This document shows, piece by piece, positions 1 through 8,517 of a DNA stretch of 64,000 nt. The stretch lies in NCBI GenBank assembly GCA_045863055.1, contig BTUW01000001.1, forward strand, positions 396,324 to 460,323. Direction: 5' to 3'. A model generated the notes under the pieces. The model had not been told where the DNA came from. It worked only from the letters and a program-made list of their open reading frames with translations, and made no database searches. The translations under genes and the position numbers were made by a program. The DNA is from UTCHB3 sp008363265. Its GTDB lineage: Bacteria > Bacteroidota > Ignavibacteria > Ignavibacteriales > Ignavibacteriaceae. How positions within the stretch are numbered: position 1 is the first letter of the stretch; each line of letters begins with the position of its first letter.

Positions 1-1
1 T

Positions 2-772
2 CTTAACACAGTTCTTGATCTTGGGATCAATCTTATCGATACTGCCCGGAGCTATGGTGAATCGGAACACAGGATCGGTAAATTCCTTTCAGCAAGAAGA
101 AGTGAGTTCATTCTTTCGACGAAGATCGGTTACGACGTTGAAGGTACCGAAGACTGGACATACGACTGCGTGGTCAAAGGTGTCGAGAAAGCTCTCAGAA
201 TACTTCAGACCGACTATATCGATATCGTCCACCTCCACTCCTGCAATAAAGACATCCTTGAAAGAGGTGAGGTCACCGAAGCCCTCCTAAGAATGACTCA
301 GGAGGGAAAAGTCAAGTGTCACGCTTACTCCGGCGATAACGAGGCCCTCGAATACGCGGTTTACAGCGGAAGTTTCGCCTCTATACAGTCGTCGATCAAC
401 ATTGTTGATCAAAAAACGATCAACACACTTCTCCACCCCGCAAAACAAAGATACATGGGCGTGCTCGCCAAACGGCCACTCGCCAACTTCGCATGGGGTG
501 ACAACGCCGACCTTACCGATCCCGTAGTGGCCGAGTACCGGAAAAGAATTTACGATATGAACATCGACTATGGCATGCCCCTCGAGGAAGCCATGATAAG
601 GTTCTCTGCCTACACTTACGGTGTTGATTCTGTTCTTATTGGCACATCCGACGTGAAACATCTTAAAGCTGCCGTTAAAATTGTCGAAAAAGGAAAGCTG
701 CCGGAAGACCTTCTGGAGAGGATCAAACAACGCTATTCTGAAACCGGAAGCGACTGGGCGAATCTAACCTGA
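2..772 (+). CDS. Aldo/keto reductase, 5'-truncated
   Basis: NAD(P)H-dependent oxidoreductase of the aldo/keto reductase TIM-barrel family, probably cytosolic; the substrate cannot be read from the sequence. The frame is already open at base 2, so the N-terminus lies outside the window and the 256 visible residues are most of the protein. The AKR catalytic tetrad is visible: Asp13 and Tyr18 in IDTARSYGE, Lys41 in STKIGY and His79 in the DYIDIVHLHS strand. The C-terminal part (ADGVDSVLIGTS-like, here YGVDSVLIGTSDVKHL) matches the cofactor-binding end of the family. It stands alone, followed by a separate promoter box and an outer-membrane protein. A start at position 170 is too short and would lose the catalytic residues. 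Confidence 0.9.
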   Translation, partial: LNTVLDLGINLIDTARSYGESEHRIGKFLSARRSEFILSTKIGYDVEGTEDWTYDCVVKGVEKALRILQTDYIDIVHLHSCNKDILERGEVTEALLRMTQEGKVKCHAYSGDNEALEYAVYSGSFASIQSSINIVDQKTINTLLHPAKQRYMGVLAKRPLANFAWGDNADLTDPVVAEYRKRIYDMNIDYGMPLEEAMIRFSAYTYGVDSVLIGTSDVKHLKAAVKIVEKGKLPEDLLERIKQRYSETGSDWANLT

Positions 773-800
773 TGAAGTTTCATGATTTAAATGTTATAAC

Positions 801-808
801 TATATTTG
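801..808 (+). promoter_or_regulatory. TAnnTTTG promoter -7 box
   Basis: TATATTTG matches the Bacteroidota-type -7 element TAnnTTTG. It lies about 45 bp upstream of the outer-membrane gene starting at 854. No clear -33 partner is seen, so this rests on one short motif and its placement. Confidence 0.4.
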
Positions 809-853
809 AATCGGATTTTTTATTCCTTTTTTAACAACCCGTAAAGGTCTCAA

Positions 854-2065
854 ATGAAAAGATATACCTACCTTCTCCTGTTGTTCATGCTCGCAACTCC
901 GGCAATGTTTGCTCAGTTAAGCGTGAAGTTCAACGGTGAACTGAGAACAAGACTTGAGATTGATGAACTCGATTTCAATTCGAACAGTAAATGGCAGAAC
1001 TTTATTAACAATCGGGCCCGCCTCGGTGCAGTAATATCAAATAATGACGACCTCGAATTCCACTTCAGGATCATCGATGCCCGCGTGTTCGGGCAGGAAG
1101 CCGGTGTTCAGGTCAATTCAGCAAACCTCGACCTCAACGAAGGGTACCTGAAACTCAAAAAAGGCGACTGGGAATTCATCCTCGGAAGACAGGAAGCCAG
1201 ATACAATAACGGAAGGATCATCGCACAGTCCGACTGGGGTAACACTCCCATCACCTTTGATGGTGCCACAGCAAGATATTCCGGTAAAGGTTATCGAATC
1301 AGCGGTTTCGCTTTCAGACTTTCTGATAAACTCGCTGCAGACGACAGTCTCGATCACAACCTCCTCGGTCTCTTTGGTGAGTTCAAACTTCAGGACAATC
1401 TCCAGTTGAACCCGTATTTAATGTTCGACAGAAGGTCACCGGTTGAAAGACTCTCGAGACTCACTCTCGGACTTAATGCCCCCGGATACCTCGGACCTGT
1501 CGTTTTTGATATCGATGTTGCTTATCAGACCGGTAATATCAGAACCACAAAGAAGGAAACCATCTCGGCATTCCTCGCTGCAATAAATCTCGAGTATGAT
1601 TTCAAAGTGACCTCAAAGGCCGCCCTGGGTGCCGGTTACGCGATCTATTCAGGCGACAAAGATGGCACAGATGATAAATATGAGGTTTTCGACAACACCT
1701 ACGCCACCAAACACGCTTTTCTCGGCGACATGGACTTTTTCAGAGCGGTTCCAACCAGCACATGGGATCTCGGCGTTACTGATATGTACGTATACTACAA
1801 AATGGCTCTTGCCCCCTGGCTCGCAACCAAACTTACCGGACATATCTTCGGCTCAGCGGCAAAATACAAACTTGCCTCCGGTGCGGAAAGCAGCTCCTAC
1901 GGAACTGAAATTGATCTTAACTTCGTAGCCAAGTACAATGAATACCTAAACTTCATGCTCGGTGCCGCCACCTTCCTCCCCGGCGACATCTTCAAAGAGA
2001 AAAAAGGACCCGACAACGCCTACTGGATGTATGCCGGCTTTCACCTCAATATGAGCACGAAGTAA
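854..2065 (+). CDS. Outer-membrane beta-barrel protein (alginate-export/porin-like)
   Basis: A 403-residue exported protein. A signal peptide is clear (MKRY, then a leucine-rich core, cleavage after AMFAQ near residue 20). The rest is alternating hydrophobic and polar stretches ending in an aromatic-rich strand (YWMYAGFHLNMSTK), as expected for an outer-membrane barrel. The early segment with GELRTRLEIDE and the GRQEARYNNGRIIAQSDWGNTP stretch resemble alginate-export/porin-type barrels of Bacteroidota. The substrate is unknown. It is monocistronic, with a TAnnTTTG box upstream and a strong hairpin terminator 22 bp downstream. It could instead be a structural barrel without channel function. 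Confidence 0.7.
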   Translation: MKRYTYLLLLFMLATPAMFAQLSVKFNGELRTRLEIDELDFNSNSKWQNFINNRARLGAVISNNDDLEFHFRIIDARVFGQEAGVQVNSANLDLNEGYLKLKKGDWEFILGRQEARYNNGRIIAQSDWGNTPITFDGATARYSGKGYRISGFAFRLSDKLAADDSLDHNLLGLFGEFKLQDNLQLNPYLMFDRRSPVERLSRLTLGLNAPGYLGPVVFDIDVAYQTGNIRTTKKETISAFLAAINLEYDFKVTSKAALGAGYAIYSGDKDGTDDKYEVFDNTYATKHAFLGDMDFFRAVPTSTWDLGVTDMYVYYKMALAPWLATKLTGHIFGSAAKYKLASGAESSSYGTEIDLNFVAKYNEYLNFMLGAATFLPGDIFKEKKGPDNAYWMYAGFHLNMSTK

Positions 2066-2086
2066 TACAACGCTCATCGTTTTCTT

Positions 2087-2116
2087 AAGGCTGTCTCAAA
2101 AGGGCAGCCTTTTTTA
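2087..2116 (+). terminator. Rho-independent terminator
   Basis: AAGGCTG, a short loop, then CAGCCTT followed by a T run. It closes the transcript of the outer-membrane protein ending at 2065. Confidence 0.8.
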
Positions 2117-2233
2117 ACAAAGATGCTAAAGATGGGAAAAGATGTGCCACTCCACTCCGCCGCGGCGCGAGTATTCAGCCCTTTACACTCTACACTCTAT
2201 CCCAAATCCCATACCCCATACCCCAAATTTCCT

Positions 2234-2241
2234 TATCTTTG
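2234..2241 (+). promoter_or_regulatory. TAnnTTTG -7 box abutting the start codon
   Basis: TATCTTTG ends only 3 bp before the ATG at 2245. If it is a Bacteroidota -7 element, the mRNA of the glycosyltransferase starts at or very near its start codon. This placement argues against the TTG at 2239, which would lie inside the promoter, and decides the start at 2245. Confidence 0.45.
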
Positions 2242-2244
2242 AAC

Positions 2245-3333
2245 ATGATCATTTTCTATTCCGTCGTTCTCGTAGCTTATATCATAGTCCAGTCTTTTCT
2301 TGTGAGGGGCTTGCTGCGCCTGCCACGGTTGGTCGCGCGGAAAGAAACTGCTGATGATCAGGGCAACTACTCAGTTGTTGTTGCAGCGCGGAACGAGGCG
2401 GAGAACCTCCCAAACCTGTTGAAGGCTCTGGGAGAACTTGACTACCCTGCTGATAAATTTGAAATAATCATCTCTGATGACCACTCCACCGATAAGACTG
2501 TCGATATTGTCCTGGGTTTTTCTGATATCCTTCCCAATCTAAAGATCATCACCGCGGGTGGGAAAGATGATCCGGGAAAACGGTCGGCATTGACGCGCGG
2601 GATCGCGGCCTCTTCTTACAGCAAAATCTTAATAACCGATGCCGACTGCCTCCCCGGTGCAGGCTGGCTTAAAGTGATCGACCGTTACTTCACCAGTGAG
2701 TGCGACATGCTCATAGGACCGGCCCCCCTGATCAAGCGCTCCGGCTTCTTCAACGGACTCTCCTGCTTCAGCAATCTCCGGTCGATGATGCTGATCGAAT
2801 CAACTTTCAGTCACCGCCACCCAATTTCCGCCATAGCACGAAACCTGGGGTTTAGAAAAGACGCATTCATCGTGCAGGGAGGCTATCACTCGACTGAAGG
2901 CTCGCTCGGCGGTGACGACGACCTCCTGTTGCGCAATTTTCTCGATCACGGTTTCCGTGTGAACTACTGCGACTCACCGGCCGCGGCGGTCTTCTCAGAG
3001 ACCCATTTCGCCGGAAAAGACTTCCTCAGGCAGAAGGCACGCCACACACAGGCTTCGAAGTTCTACTCGAAAAGTTCGAAGTGGATCCTCGCGCTCTGGC
3101 ACATGCCGAACCTCTACGCGCAGTCATCGGTCCTCTTCCTCCCCTGGTTCCCGGAAGTGTCCGCGGTTTTCGTTATCAAGGCTTTGTTCGACATGTCACT
3201 CATAATGATGGTTCAGAATCGGCATAATTACTCCTTTTCCCCTTTTGAGGCCGTTTTTTATCAGTTTTTTTACGAGATATTCTTGATTATTAACTATTTT
3301 ACATCCCGTTTTACGAAATTTAATTGGAAATAG
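2245..3333 (+). CDS. Membrane-anchored glycosyltransferase family 2
   Basis: Transfers a sugar from a nucleotide-sugar donor, probably to a lipid or envelope polysaccharide at the inner membrane; donor and acceptor are unknown. An N-terminal membrane helix (residues about 1-25) is followed by a GT-A fold: SVVVAARNEAENL, the DDHSTD metal-site stretch near residue 80, TDADCLPG near 134, GGDDDLLLRNF near 224 (acid-base region) and QKARH near 265, the counterpart of the QxxRW motif. The C-terminus holds one or two more hydrophobic segments. At about 362 residues it has the usual length for a processive-type GT2. The next gene starts 21 bp downstream, so co-transcription is possible. Confidence 0.85.
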   Translation: MIIFYSVVLVAYIIVQSFLVRGLLRLPRLVARKETADDQGNYSVVVAARNEAENLPNLLKALGELDYPADKFEIIISDDHSTDKTVDIVLGFSDILPNLKIITAGGKDDPGKRSALTRGIAASSYSKILITDADCLPGAGWLKVIDRYFTSECDMLIGPAPLIKRSGFFNGLSCFSNLRSMMLIESTFSHRHPISAIARNLGFRKDAFIVQGGYHSTEGSLGGDDDLLLRNFLDHGFRVNYCDSPAAAVFSETHFAGKDFLRQKARHTQASKFYSKSSKWILALWHMPNLYAQSSVLFLPWFPEVSAVFVIKALFDMSLIMMVQNRHNYSFSPFEAVFYQFFYEIFLIINYFTSRFTKFNWK

Positions 3334-3354
3334 TTTTATTATTCAGGTAACTTA

Positions 3355-4707
3355 ATGGACATTATTGCTGTACTCAGAGGGATTCTGGGAATTGGTGTTC
3401 TGCTCGGGATCGCTTTCCTAATATCCAACAACAAAAAAAATGTGAACTGGCGCCTCGTCGCCGGTGGTCTCTCGATCCAGTTCGTTCTGGCGATATTTCT
3501 TATTAAAGGCGATGCCATGTCGCAGTTCTTCTCCCCGCTTGGCTGGGTGAAAGACTTCTTCGCGTGGGTCAGCTCTTTCTTCGTCGTGATCCTGCAATAC
3601 TCTGAGCAGGGTGCTTCGTTCGTGTTCGGAAACCTCGCCCTTGCGCCCGGAAAAGATGGAAGCCTCGGCTTCTTTTTTGCGTTCCAGGTTCTGCCTACGA
3701 TCATCTTCTTCGCGGCTCTTATGTCGATCCTCTACTACCTCGGCATCATGCAGAAGGTGGTTCAGGCGATGGCCTGGGTAATGGCTAAGATCATGGGGAC
3801 GAGCGGTGCCGAGTCACTTTCCTGTACCGCGAACATCTTCGTCGGACAGACGGAAGCACCCCTGATAGTCAAACCATACCTCGAGAAAATGACAAAAAGC
3901 GAAATGCTGACAGTTATGACGGGCGGAATGGCAACCATAGCCGGCGGTGTTATGGCGGCTTATATCCAGATGCTTGGACAATCGTATGCCAGCGCGAAAG
4001 GCATTCCCCTTGAGCAGGGGCAGATACTCTTCGCCACGCAGCTCCTCAGCGCTTCTGTTATGGCTGCACCCGCGGCACTTCTGATATCAAAAATCATTTT
4101 CCCCGAAATGGATGAACCCGCCACACGCGGTTCAGTGAAACTCAGCATTGAAAAGAACGGCTCAAACGTTATCGAAGCTGCTTCGAACGGTGCCATCGAT
4201 GGCCTCCACCTCGCACTGAATGTGGCCGGGATGCTGATCGCTTTCATCTGTATCATTGCACTGCTGAACGGTATCCTCGGTTGGACCGGTGAATTCACCG
4301 GACTGAACGCGATCCTGATCGACGAGTACGGCAAGCCCCTAAGTTTTCAGTTGCTGATCGGATTTATTCTACAGCCCGTCGCCCTCGCGATCGGTATTCC
4401 GATGCACGACGCGCTCGACTTCGGCAGTCTCCTCGGTACAAAAACAGTATTGAACGAGTTCGTGGCATACCTCGATCTCGCTAAAATGGTTGAAACAAAA
4501 GTTCTTACCGATCCCAAGGCGATCTTCATGTCGTCATACGCCCTCTGCGGTTTTGCCAATTTCTCCTCCATCGCCATTCAGGTCGGCGGTATCGGAGCGC
4601 TGGCGCCCGACAGAAAATCTGACCTCGCGCAGCTTGGAATAAAAGCAGTTATCGGTGGAACACTCTCAACTCTTCTTTCAGCAACAATCGCGGGAATTTT
4701 CTTCTAA
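3355..4707 (+). CDS. nupC: Concentrative nucleoside transporter (CNT/NupC family)
   Basis: Imports nucleosides with a cation (H+ or Na+) across the inner membrane. The 450-residue protein has about ten hydrophobic segments and the CNT signature region: FVGQTEAPLIVKPYLEKMTKSE (positions roughly 163-184), GGMATIAGGVMAAY in the Gate-type domain, and the C-terminal SSYALCGFANFSSIAIQVGGIGALAPDRK. It is directly followed by purine nucleoside phosphorylase, whose ATG starts one base after this gene's TAA. This gives an uptake-plus-cleavage pair for nucleoside salvage. The cation cannot be decided by eye. Confidence 0.93.
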   Translation: MDIIAVLRGILGIGVLLGIAFLISNNKKNVNWRLVAGGLSIQFVLAIFLIKGDAMSQFFSPLGWVKDFFAWVSSFFVVILQYSEQGASFVFGNLALAPGKDGSLGFFFAFQVLPTIIFFAALMSILYYLGIMQKVVQAMAWVMAKIMGTSGAESLSCTANIFVGQTEAPLIVKPYLEKMTKSEMLTVMTGGMATIAGGVMAAYIQMLGQSYASAKGIPLEQGQILFATQLLSASVMAAPAALLISKIIFPEMDEPATRGSVKLSIEKNGSNVIEAASNGAIDGLHLALNVAGMLIAFICIIALLNGILGWTGEFTGLNAILIDEYGKPLSFQLLIGFILQPVALAIGIPMHDALDFGSLLGTKTVLNEFVAYLDLAKMVETKVLTDPKAIFMSSYALCGFANFSSIAIQVGGIGALAPDRKSDLAQLGIKAVIGGTLSTLLSATIAGIFF

Positions 4708-4708
4708 G

Positions 4709-5533
4709 ATGATCGATCTCGAGTTCTACTATAAAGACCTCCTCGACATCCTCCGGAAGGATGTCAACAGTGAAGAAGTGAAGCTTGCAATTGTGCTGGG
4801 TTCCGGTCTCGGCAAATTCCCCGAGACGATCGATATCCTGAAGGTCTGGGACGGCGATACCCTCCCCCACTATCCCCGTTCAACTGTTGAGGGACACTCA
4901 GGCAAACTGATCCTCGGCTCAATTGAGGGAAAGAAGTGTCTCGTTTTCCAAGGCAGGTTCCACTTTTACGAAGGATATGAACTTTATGAGACCGTTGTTC
5001 CCTCTATAATCACCCGCTACCTCGGAATTCCTTACCTCCTCCTCACCAACGCGGCAGGAGGAGTGAATCCGACATTCGAACCGGGCGACCTGATGCTCTG
5101 CACTTCATTCATCGGGATAAATATCAAACACGAACTCGATGAGCTGATGCGCGTGGCGACTCAGGAGCAGAGGGAAAGATTTCTTAACACCCCCGATCCC
5201 GACTTCAACGATATCATCATCTGGTCGGCTCTTGAGGAGAAAGTACATCTGAAGGAAGGTGTTTACTGGTATAACAAGGGTCCGACATACGAGACTCCTG
5301 CCGAGATCAGAATGATCGACAAGATCGGTGCTTCAGCGGTGGGAATGTCAACCGTGGCGGAGGCTTACTGGGCTTCGGCTCTCGGCGTTAAGGTCAGCTG
5401 TATCTCCTGCATAACCAACTATGCCGCGGGGCTTTCACCACACAAATTAAGCCATGAGGATGTAACCATTGCAGCCAAACTTGTGGAGAACAAGTTCAAC
5501 AGGCTTGTACGAAGGATCGCTAAATATTTTTAG
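4709..5533 (+). CDS. Purine nucleoside phosphorylase
   Basis: Cytosolic trimeric-type enzyme that cleaves purine nucleosides with phosphate to base plus ribose-1-phosphate. In the 274-residue protein the phosphate and ribose sites are visible: GSGLG (31-35), EGHSG (61-65), QGRFHFYEGY (81-90), TNAAGG (113-118), GPTYET (191-196), VGMST (211-215) and TNYAAG (236-241, the base-contacting Asn). The start at 4709 is chosen because it sits one base after the nucleoside transporter stop. The earlier in-frame ATG at 4655 would lie inside the transporter. The stop overlaps the stop of the convergent rsmE gene. Translational coupling with the transporter is likely. Confidence 0.94.
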   Translation: MIDLEFYYKDLLDILRKDVNSEEVKLAIVLGSGLGKFPETIDILKVWDGDTLPHYPRSTVEGHSGKLILGSIEGKKCLVFQGRFHFYEGYELYETVVPSIITRYLGIPYLLLTNAAGGVNPTFEPGDLMLCTSFIGINIKHELDELMRVATQEQRERFLNTPDPDFNDIIIWSALEEKVHLKEGVYWYNKGPTYETPAEIRMIDKIGASAVGMSTVAEAYWASALGVKVSCISCITNYAAGLSPHKLSHEDVTIAAKLVENKFNRLVRRIAKYF

Positions 5534-6231
5534 TAGAACCAGCCAATTCTAAAAGCGGAATACAATAAAGCCGTCTCAGATCTGAGGCGGTTTTTTGTTA
5601 ACTGGTAGAGGTTATCCGCTCCGAACCGTTCAAGTTCCCTTCGGGAGAGTCCCCCTTCAGGCCCTGTGACGAGAATGTATTCTTTCGCAAGTTCAGGTGA
5701 GAAGAGGGCAAAATCACGTTCCGCCTCCAGATCAAATCCGATAACTTCCTTCCCCTGCTGAAAGAGATGTTCGAACTTCTCAGCTGTGCTGAGAACCGGT
5801 TTAAAGGGATTGAACGACTGCTTTGCTGCCGAAATGGCGATCTTCTCCCAACGGTCAAGCTTGAATCCTTTACCGATGGCGTGATCAGAATTGAAGAAAA
5901 TGAACCTTGAGAAACCTGTCTCAACCAATTTCTCAATAGCCAGTTCGATTTTGTCGAGATTTTTGAGGCGGGGTATGGCGATGGTTACTTTATCCAGACG
6001 GTTGGGCAGCACCGCCTCGGAGACAACATTTCCTTCTATCGAACTTTGACCGGTTGAGGTTATCTCAGTCTCAAGAATGGTACCCTCTCCCTGCGTTACA
6101 AATATCCTGTCACCCGGTTTGTGGCGCATCACTCTGACTATGTGATTGATATCATCACCTGAAAAAACGAGGGCAGCACCCTCTTTCCGGATGCTGCCCC
6201 AGTAAAGCTCCTCGCCCGCGAAATGTTTCAT
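5530..6231 (-). CDS. rsmE: 16S rRNA m3U1498 methyltransferase
   Basis: SPOUT-class methyltransferase that methylates N3 of U1498 in 16S rRNA with SAM. At 233 residues it has the usual length. An N-terminal PUA-like part carries HIVRVMRHKPGD (30-41). The C-terminal knot has LVTGPEGGLSRREL (187-200) and LRSETA (216-221), the hallmark SAM-knot motifs of RsmE. Its stop codon overlaps the stop of the convergent purine nucleoside phosphorylase, and its last codons contain a hairpin that acts as that gene's terminator on the other strand. The upstream gene (6238-6690) is 6 bp away on the same strand. Confidence 0.93.
   Translation of the reverse strand: MKHFAGEELYWGSIRKEGAALVFSGDDINHIVRVMRHKPGDRIFVTQGEGTILETEITSTGQSSIEGNVVSEAVLPNRLDKVTIAIPRLKNLDKIELAIEKLVETGFSRFIFFNSDHAIGKGFKLDRWEKIAISAAKQSFNPFKPVLSTAEKFEHLFQQGKEVIGFDLEAERDFALFSPELAKEYILVTGPEGGLSRRELERFGADNLYQLTKNRLRSETALLYSAFRIGWFY
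5570..5597 (+). terminator. Terminator for purine nucleoside phosphorylase inside rsmE
   Basis: GCCGTCTCAGA / TCTGAGGCGG followed by TTTTTT on the plus strand, 36 bp after the phosphorylase stop. The same bases encode residues near LRSETA of RsmE on the minus strand, so one stretch serves as coding sequence and as a terminator. Confidence 0.75.
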
Positions 6232-6237
6232 CAGACT

Positions 6238-6690
6238 TTAGTGGAAATAGTACCTTACACCGATCGCCCCGTTGAAGTCGAACTGTGTGTCGGGGATAAT
6301 ATCAAGCAGCGGTACGATCTCAACGAATACATCCACCGGAGCCTTGGGAAATTCATAAGCGATACCGACCGGCACGCGGACACCAATTCTGCTCTTGTCC
6401 TGCAGTTTAATGCGGCCACCGATACCGACGTAAAGGGGAAGCCTGCCCTTTGTGACATTCAGGAAGCTGTTATCGTGATACAGGTAATCGGCGTGGATGT
6501 GTAGCGCGGCATCCTTTTTGAACGACCATGCTACAGCTCCGTCGATCGCATGCGACTCACTCAAATAGTACTTTCCCGAGAGTCCCGTCGGCTCTCCAAC
6601 AATGATCCCGAGGCCGAATCCACCGGTCTGTGCATATGCTGAAATGGTGAGGAAAAGACCCGCGACTATCATTGATCTGAATAATTTCAT
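6238..6690 (-). CDS. Small exported protein, probably outer-membrane barrel
   Basis: Function not recognised. Starting at the ATG at 6690 the product is 150 residues with a signal peptide (MKLFRSMIVAGLFLTISAYA, cleaved before QTGGFG). It then has glycine- and aromatic-rich alternating strands (GLGIIVGEPTGLSGKYYL, VGIGGRIKLQ, RVPVGIAYEF) and ends in GVRYYFH, a typical barrel C-terminus with a terminal aromatic/His pair. An upstream in-frame ATG at 6867 would overlap the divergent thioesterase gene and put the signal peptide in the middle, so it is rejected. The stop is 6 bp before the rsmE start. Confidence 0.7.
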   Translation of the reverse strand: MKLFRSMIVAGLFLTISAYAQTGGFGLGIIVGEPTGLSGKYYLSESHAIDGAVAWSFKKDAALHIHADYLYHDNSFLNVTKGRLPLYVGIGGRIKLQDKSRIGVRVPVGIAYEFPKAPVDVFVEIVPLLDIIPDTQFDFNGAIGVRYYFH

Positions 6691-6749
6691 ATCTTTCGTT
6701 CCTGAATTTCTGAATTTGTATTGGTAAAAATACGAAAAAACAACGGTTC

Positions 6750-6757
6750 TATCTTTG
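6750..6757 (+). promoter_or_regulatory. TAnnTTTG -7 box
   Basis: TATCTTTG, 22 bp before the start of the thioesterase gene at 6779, matches the Bacteroidota -7 consensus. Confidence 0.4.
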
Positions 6758-6778
6758 ATACAGACCACAGGATAGCAT

Positions 6779-7177
6779 ATGTTCTCGATCGAAAAATATA
6801 TCTCCTTCCACGACTGTGATCCCGCGGGGATCATGTTCTTCTCACGCGCGTTTGAGATCGCGCACACGGCTTATGAAAAATTCATGCACGCCAACGACCT
6901 CGGAGACTACTTCGGAAAGCGCGATGTTATAATCCCGCTTGTACACGCCGAGGCTGATTACCGCAAGCCCCTAAAGCCGGGCGATATAGTTGTGGCAATG
7001 GTAAAACTCGGAGAAATAAAGGAAAATTCTTTCCGGTTAACGTATAATATCTACACAACCGACAATGAGATAGCAGTGAAGGTAAAGACCGTTCACGCGA
7101 CAGTGACCAAGGATGGATTTAAGAAGTGCCCTGTACCTGCAGACCTGCAGAAGGCCCTCGTAAAGATAGAACTCTAA
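6779..7177 (+). CDS. Hot-dog acyl-CoA thioesterase (candidate DHNA-CoA hydrolase)
   Basis: Hydrolyses a thioester of CoA. In this setting the likely substrate is 1,4-dihydroxy-2-naphthoyl-CoA, the step between MenB and MenA; that is inferred from the neighbours, not from the sequence. The 132-residue protein has the 4-hydroxybenzoyl-CoA thioesterase fold signature FHDCDPAGIMFF (residues 10-21, catalytic Asp14) followed by the long helix AFEIAHTAYEKF. It faces menE, menA, menB and menH tail to tail, and its last four bases overlap the end of menE. A generic YbgC-type thioesterase is the alternative. Confidence 0.8.
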   Translation: MFSIEKYISFHDCDPAGIMFFSRAFEIAHTAYEKFMHANDLGDYFGKRDVIIPLVHAEADYRKPLKPGDIVVAMVKLGEIKENSFRLTYNIYTTDNEIAVKVKTVHATVTKDGFKKCPVPADLQKALVKIEL

Positions 7178-8514
7178 CGTTCGAAGAGTATACGGCGGGA
7201 TTCCACGGGATCATATTTCCCGATCGAAGTTACGGGAATTTCATCCACAAGGCGGTAGTATTTCGGGATCTTGTAAGGAGTTATCTTCGTTCTGAGAAAT
7301 GAATGCAGATCCTGAAACTCAAATTCTGAGTTGGCTACAAGCAGCGCGGCAACCGCCTCTCCCCACTTTTCGTTCGGCACACCGAACACAAACACTTCAT
7401 CGATCGCGGGAAACTCCCTTATAACCGCCTCGAGCTCCACGGGATCGATGTTCACCCCGCCTGAAATTATGAACCGGTTTTTCCGGCCTGTGATCCTGAA
7501 CTCACCCGTTTCTGAAATTTCGCAGAGATCGTTCGTTCTGTAAAAACCATCTTCAAAGACGAAATCGGTCAGATCCGGATCATCCAGATATCTGCTAAAG
7601 AGGTGGTCAGACTTCACAAGCAACTCTCCACCCTCCTGTTTTATTTCAACCCCGTCGATCAGTTTGTAAGCGGCTTTCGGGTCTTTCGCGAGTTCCTCCG
7701 GACCGGCCATCGCTATAAAAGCCGCCGTCTCGGATGAACCATAGACTGTATAAATTGGGTAGCCTGCTTTGATCGCGTCAGTTACAAGTTGCGGTTCTGA
7801 GGCACTCCCACCGAGCAGGATGACCCTTAACTTTCCGGGGCCTTCACCTTCAGCGAGCATTTGCTTCAATTGTGTCGGTACAAGTGAGGAGATTGTCGGA
7901 TGCAAAGGTCCAAGGTCTGAAACGCCTGTACGGTACATCAAGAGTGTGGCACCTGCCACTGCTGCTCTTATCAGGATCATCAATCCCGAAATGTGGTTCA
8001 ACGGCAGTGAGAGGTGAAAAACATCATCCTTGGTAACTCCAAGAGCCCTGTTACCGTCTTCAGCAGCTTTCAACAGCGAATCAAAAGTGTGGGTTACAGC
8101 CTTGGGTTTTCCGGAACTCCCGGAAGTAAGTATCACTACCGCGTCATCCTCATTGATCTTGATCATGGGTGATCTGCGATCATAACTTCTTATCTCAGTG
8201 GAGAGAAGCATGTGCGCTGGATGAAATCGCTGGGAAAGATCATATACTTCATCACCGGTCATACCGGATGGTAAAATAACAGGAAGGTAACCCTGCTCTA
8301 TCGAGCGGATCAGACCTGTTATTACCTGAGTAGAATCATCCGAGTGGATATATACAATTGAAGGCGACTCAGCCGCCGGAAGAAGATCACACGCCGCGGC
8401 AAGCTCTTCACCTGTAGCGGAAAAGTATTCTTCACCCTCGCCGGCAGGTGCTACTTTCACCGTTAATTTCCGGAGAAACTCAAGCAGGCGGGCGCGGGCG
8501 TTACTCTGTTCCAT
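7174..8514 (-). CDS. menE: o-Succinylbenzoate-CoA ligase
   Basis: Adenylate-forming enzyme that activates o-succinylbenzoate to its CoA thioester in menaquinone synthesis. At 446 residues it has the compact length of MenE. The P-loop-like VVILTSGSSGKPKAVTHT, the YTVYGSSETAAF adenylate loop, YRTNDL, ITGRKNRFIISGGVNIDPVELE and the C-terminal catalytic region around IPVTSIGKYDPVE (Lys) are all in order. It is the last gene of a menH-menB-menA-menE run with gaps of 3 to 15 bp, which supports MenE over other acyl-CoA ligases. Confidence 0.9.
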   Translation of the reverse strand: MEQSNARARLLEFLRKLTVKVAPAGEGEEYFSATGEELAAACDLLPAAESPSIVYIHSDDSTQVITGLIRSIEQGYLPVILPSGMTGDEVYDLSQRFHPAHMLLSTEIRSYDRRSPMIKINEDDAVVILTSGSSGKPKAVTHTFDSLLKAAEDGNRALGVTKDDVFHLSLPLNHISGLMILIRAAVAGATLLMYRTGVSDLGPLHPTISSLVPTQLKQMLAEGEGPGKLRVILLGGSASEPQLVTDAIKAGYPIYTVYGSSETAAFIAMAGPEELAKDPKAAYKLIDGVEIKQEGGELLVKSDHLFSRYLDDPDLTDFVFEDGFYRTNDLCEISETGEFRITGRKNRFIISGGVNIDPVELEAVIREFPAIDEVFVFGVPNEKWGEAVAALLVANSEFEFQDLHSFLRTKITPYKIPKYYRLVDEIPVTSIGKYDPVESRRILFER

Positions 8515-8517
8515 TGG

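Noticed and set aside
287..730. Long frame antisense to the aldo/keto reductase
   Set aside because: The plus-strand frame carries the full catalytic motif set; the antisense product has no recognisable domain.
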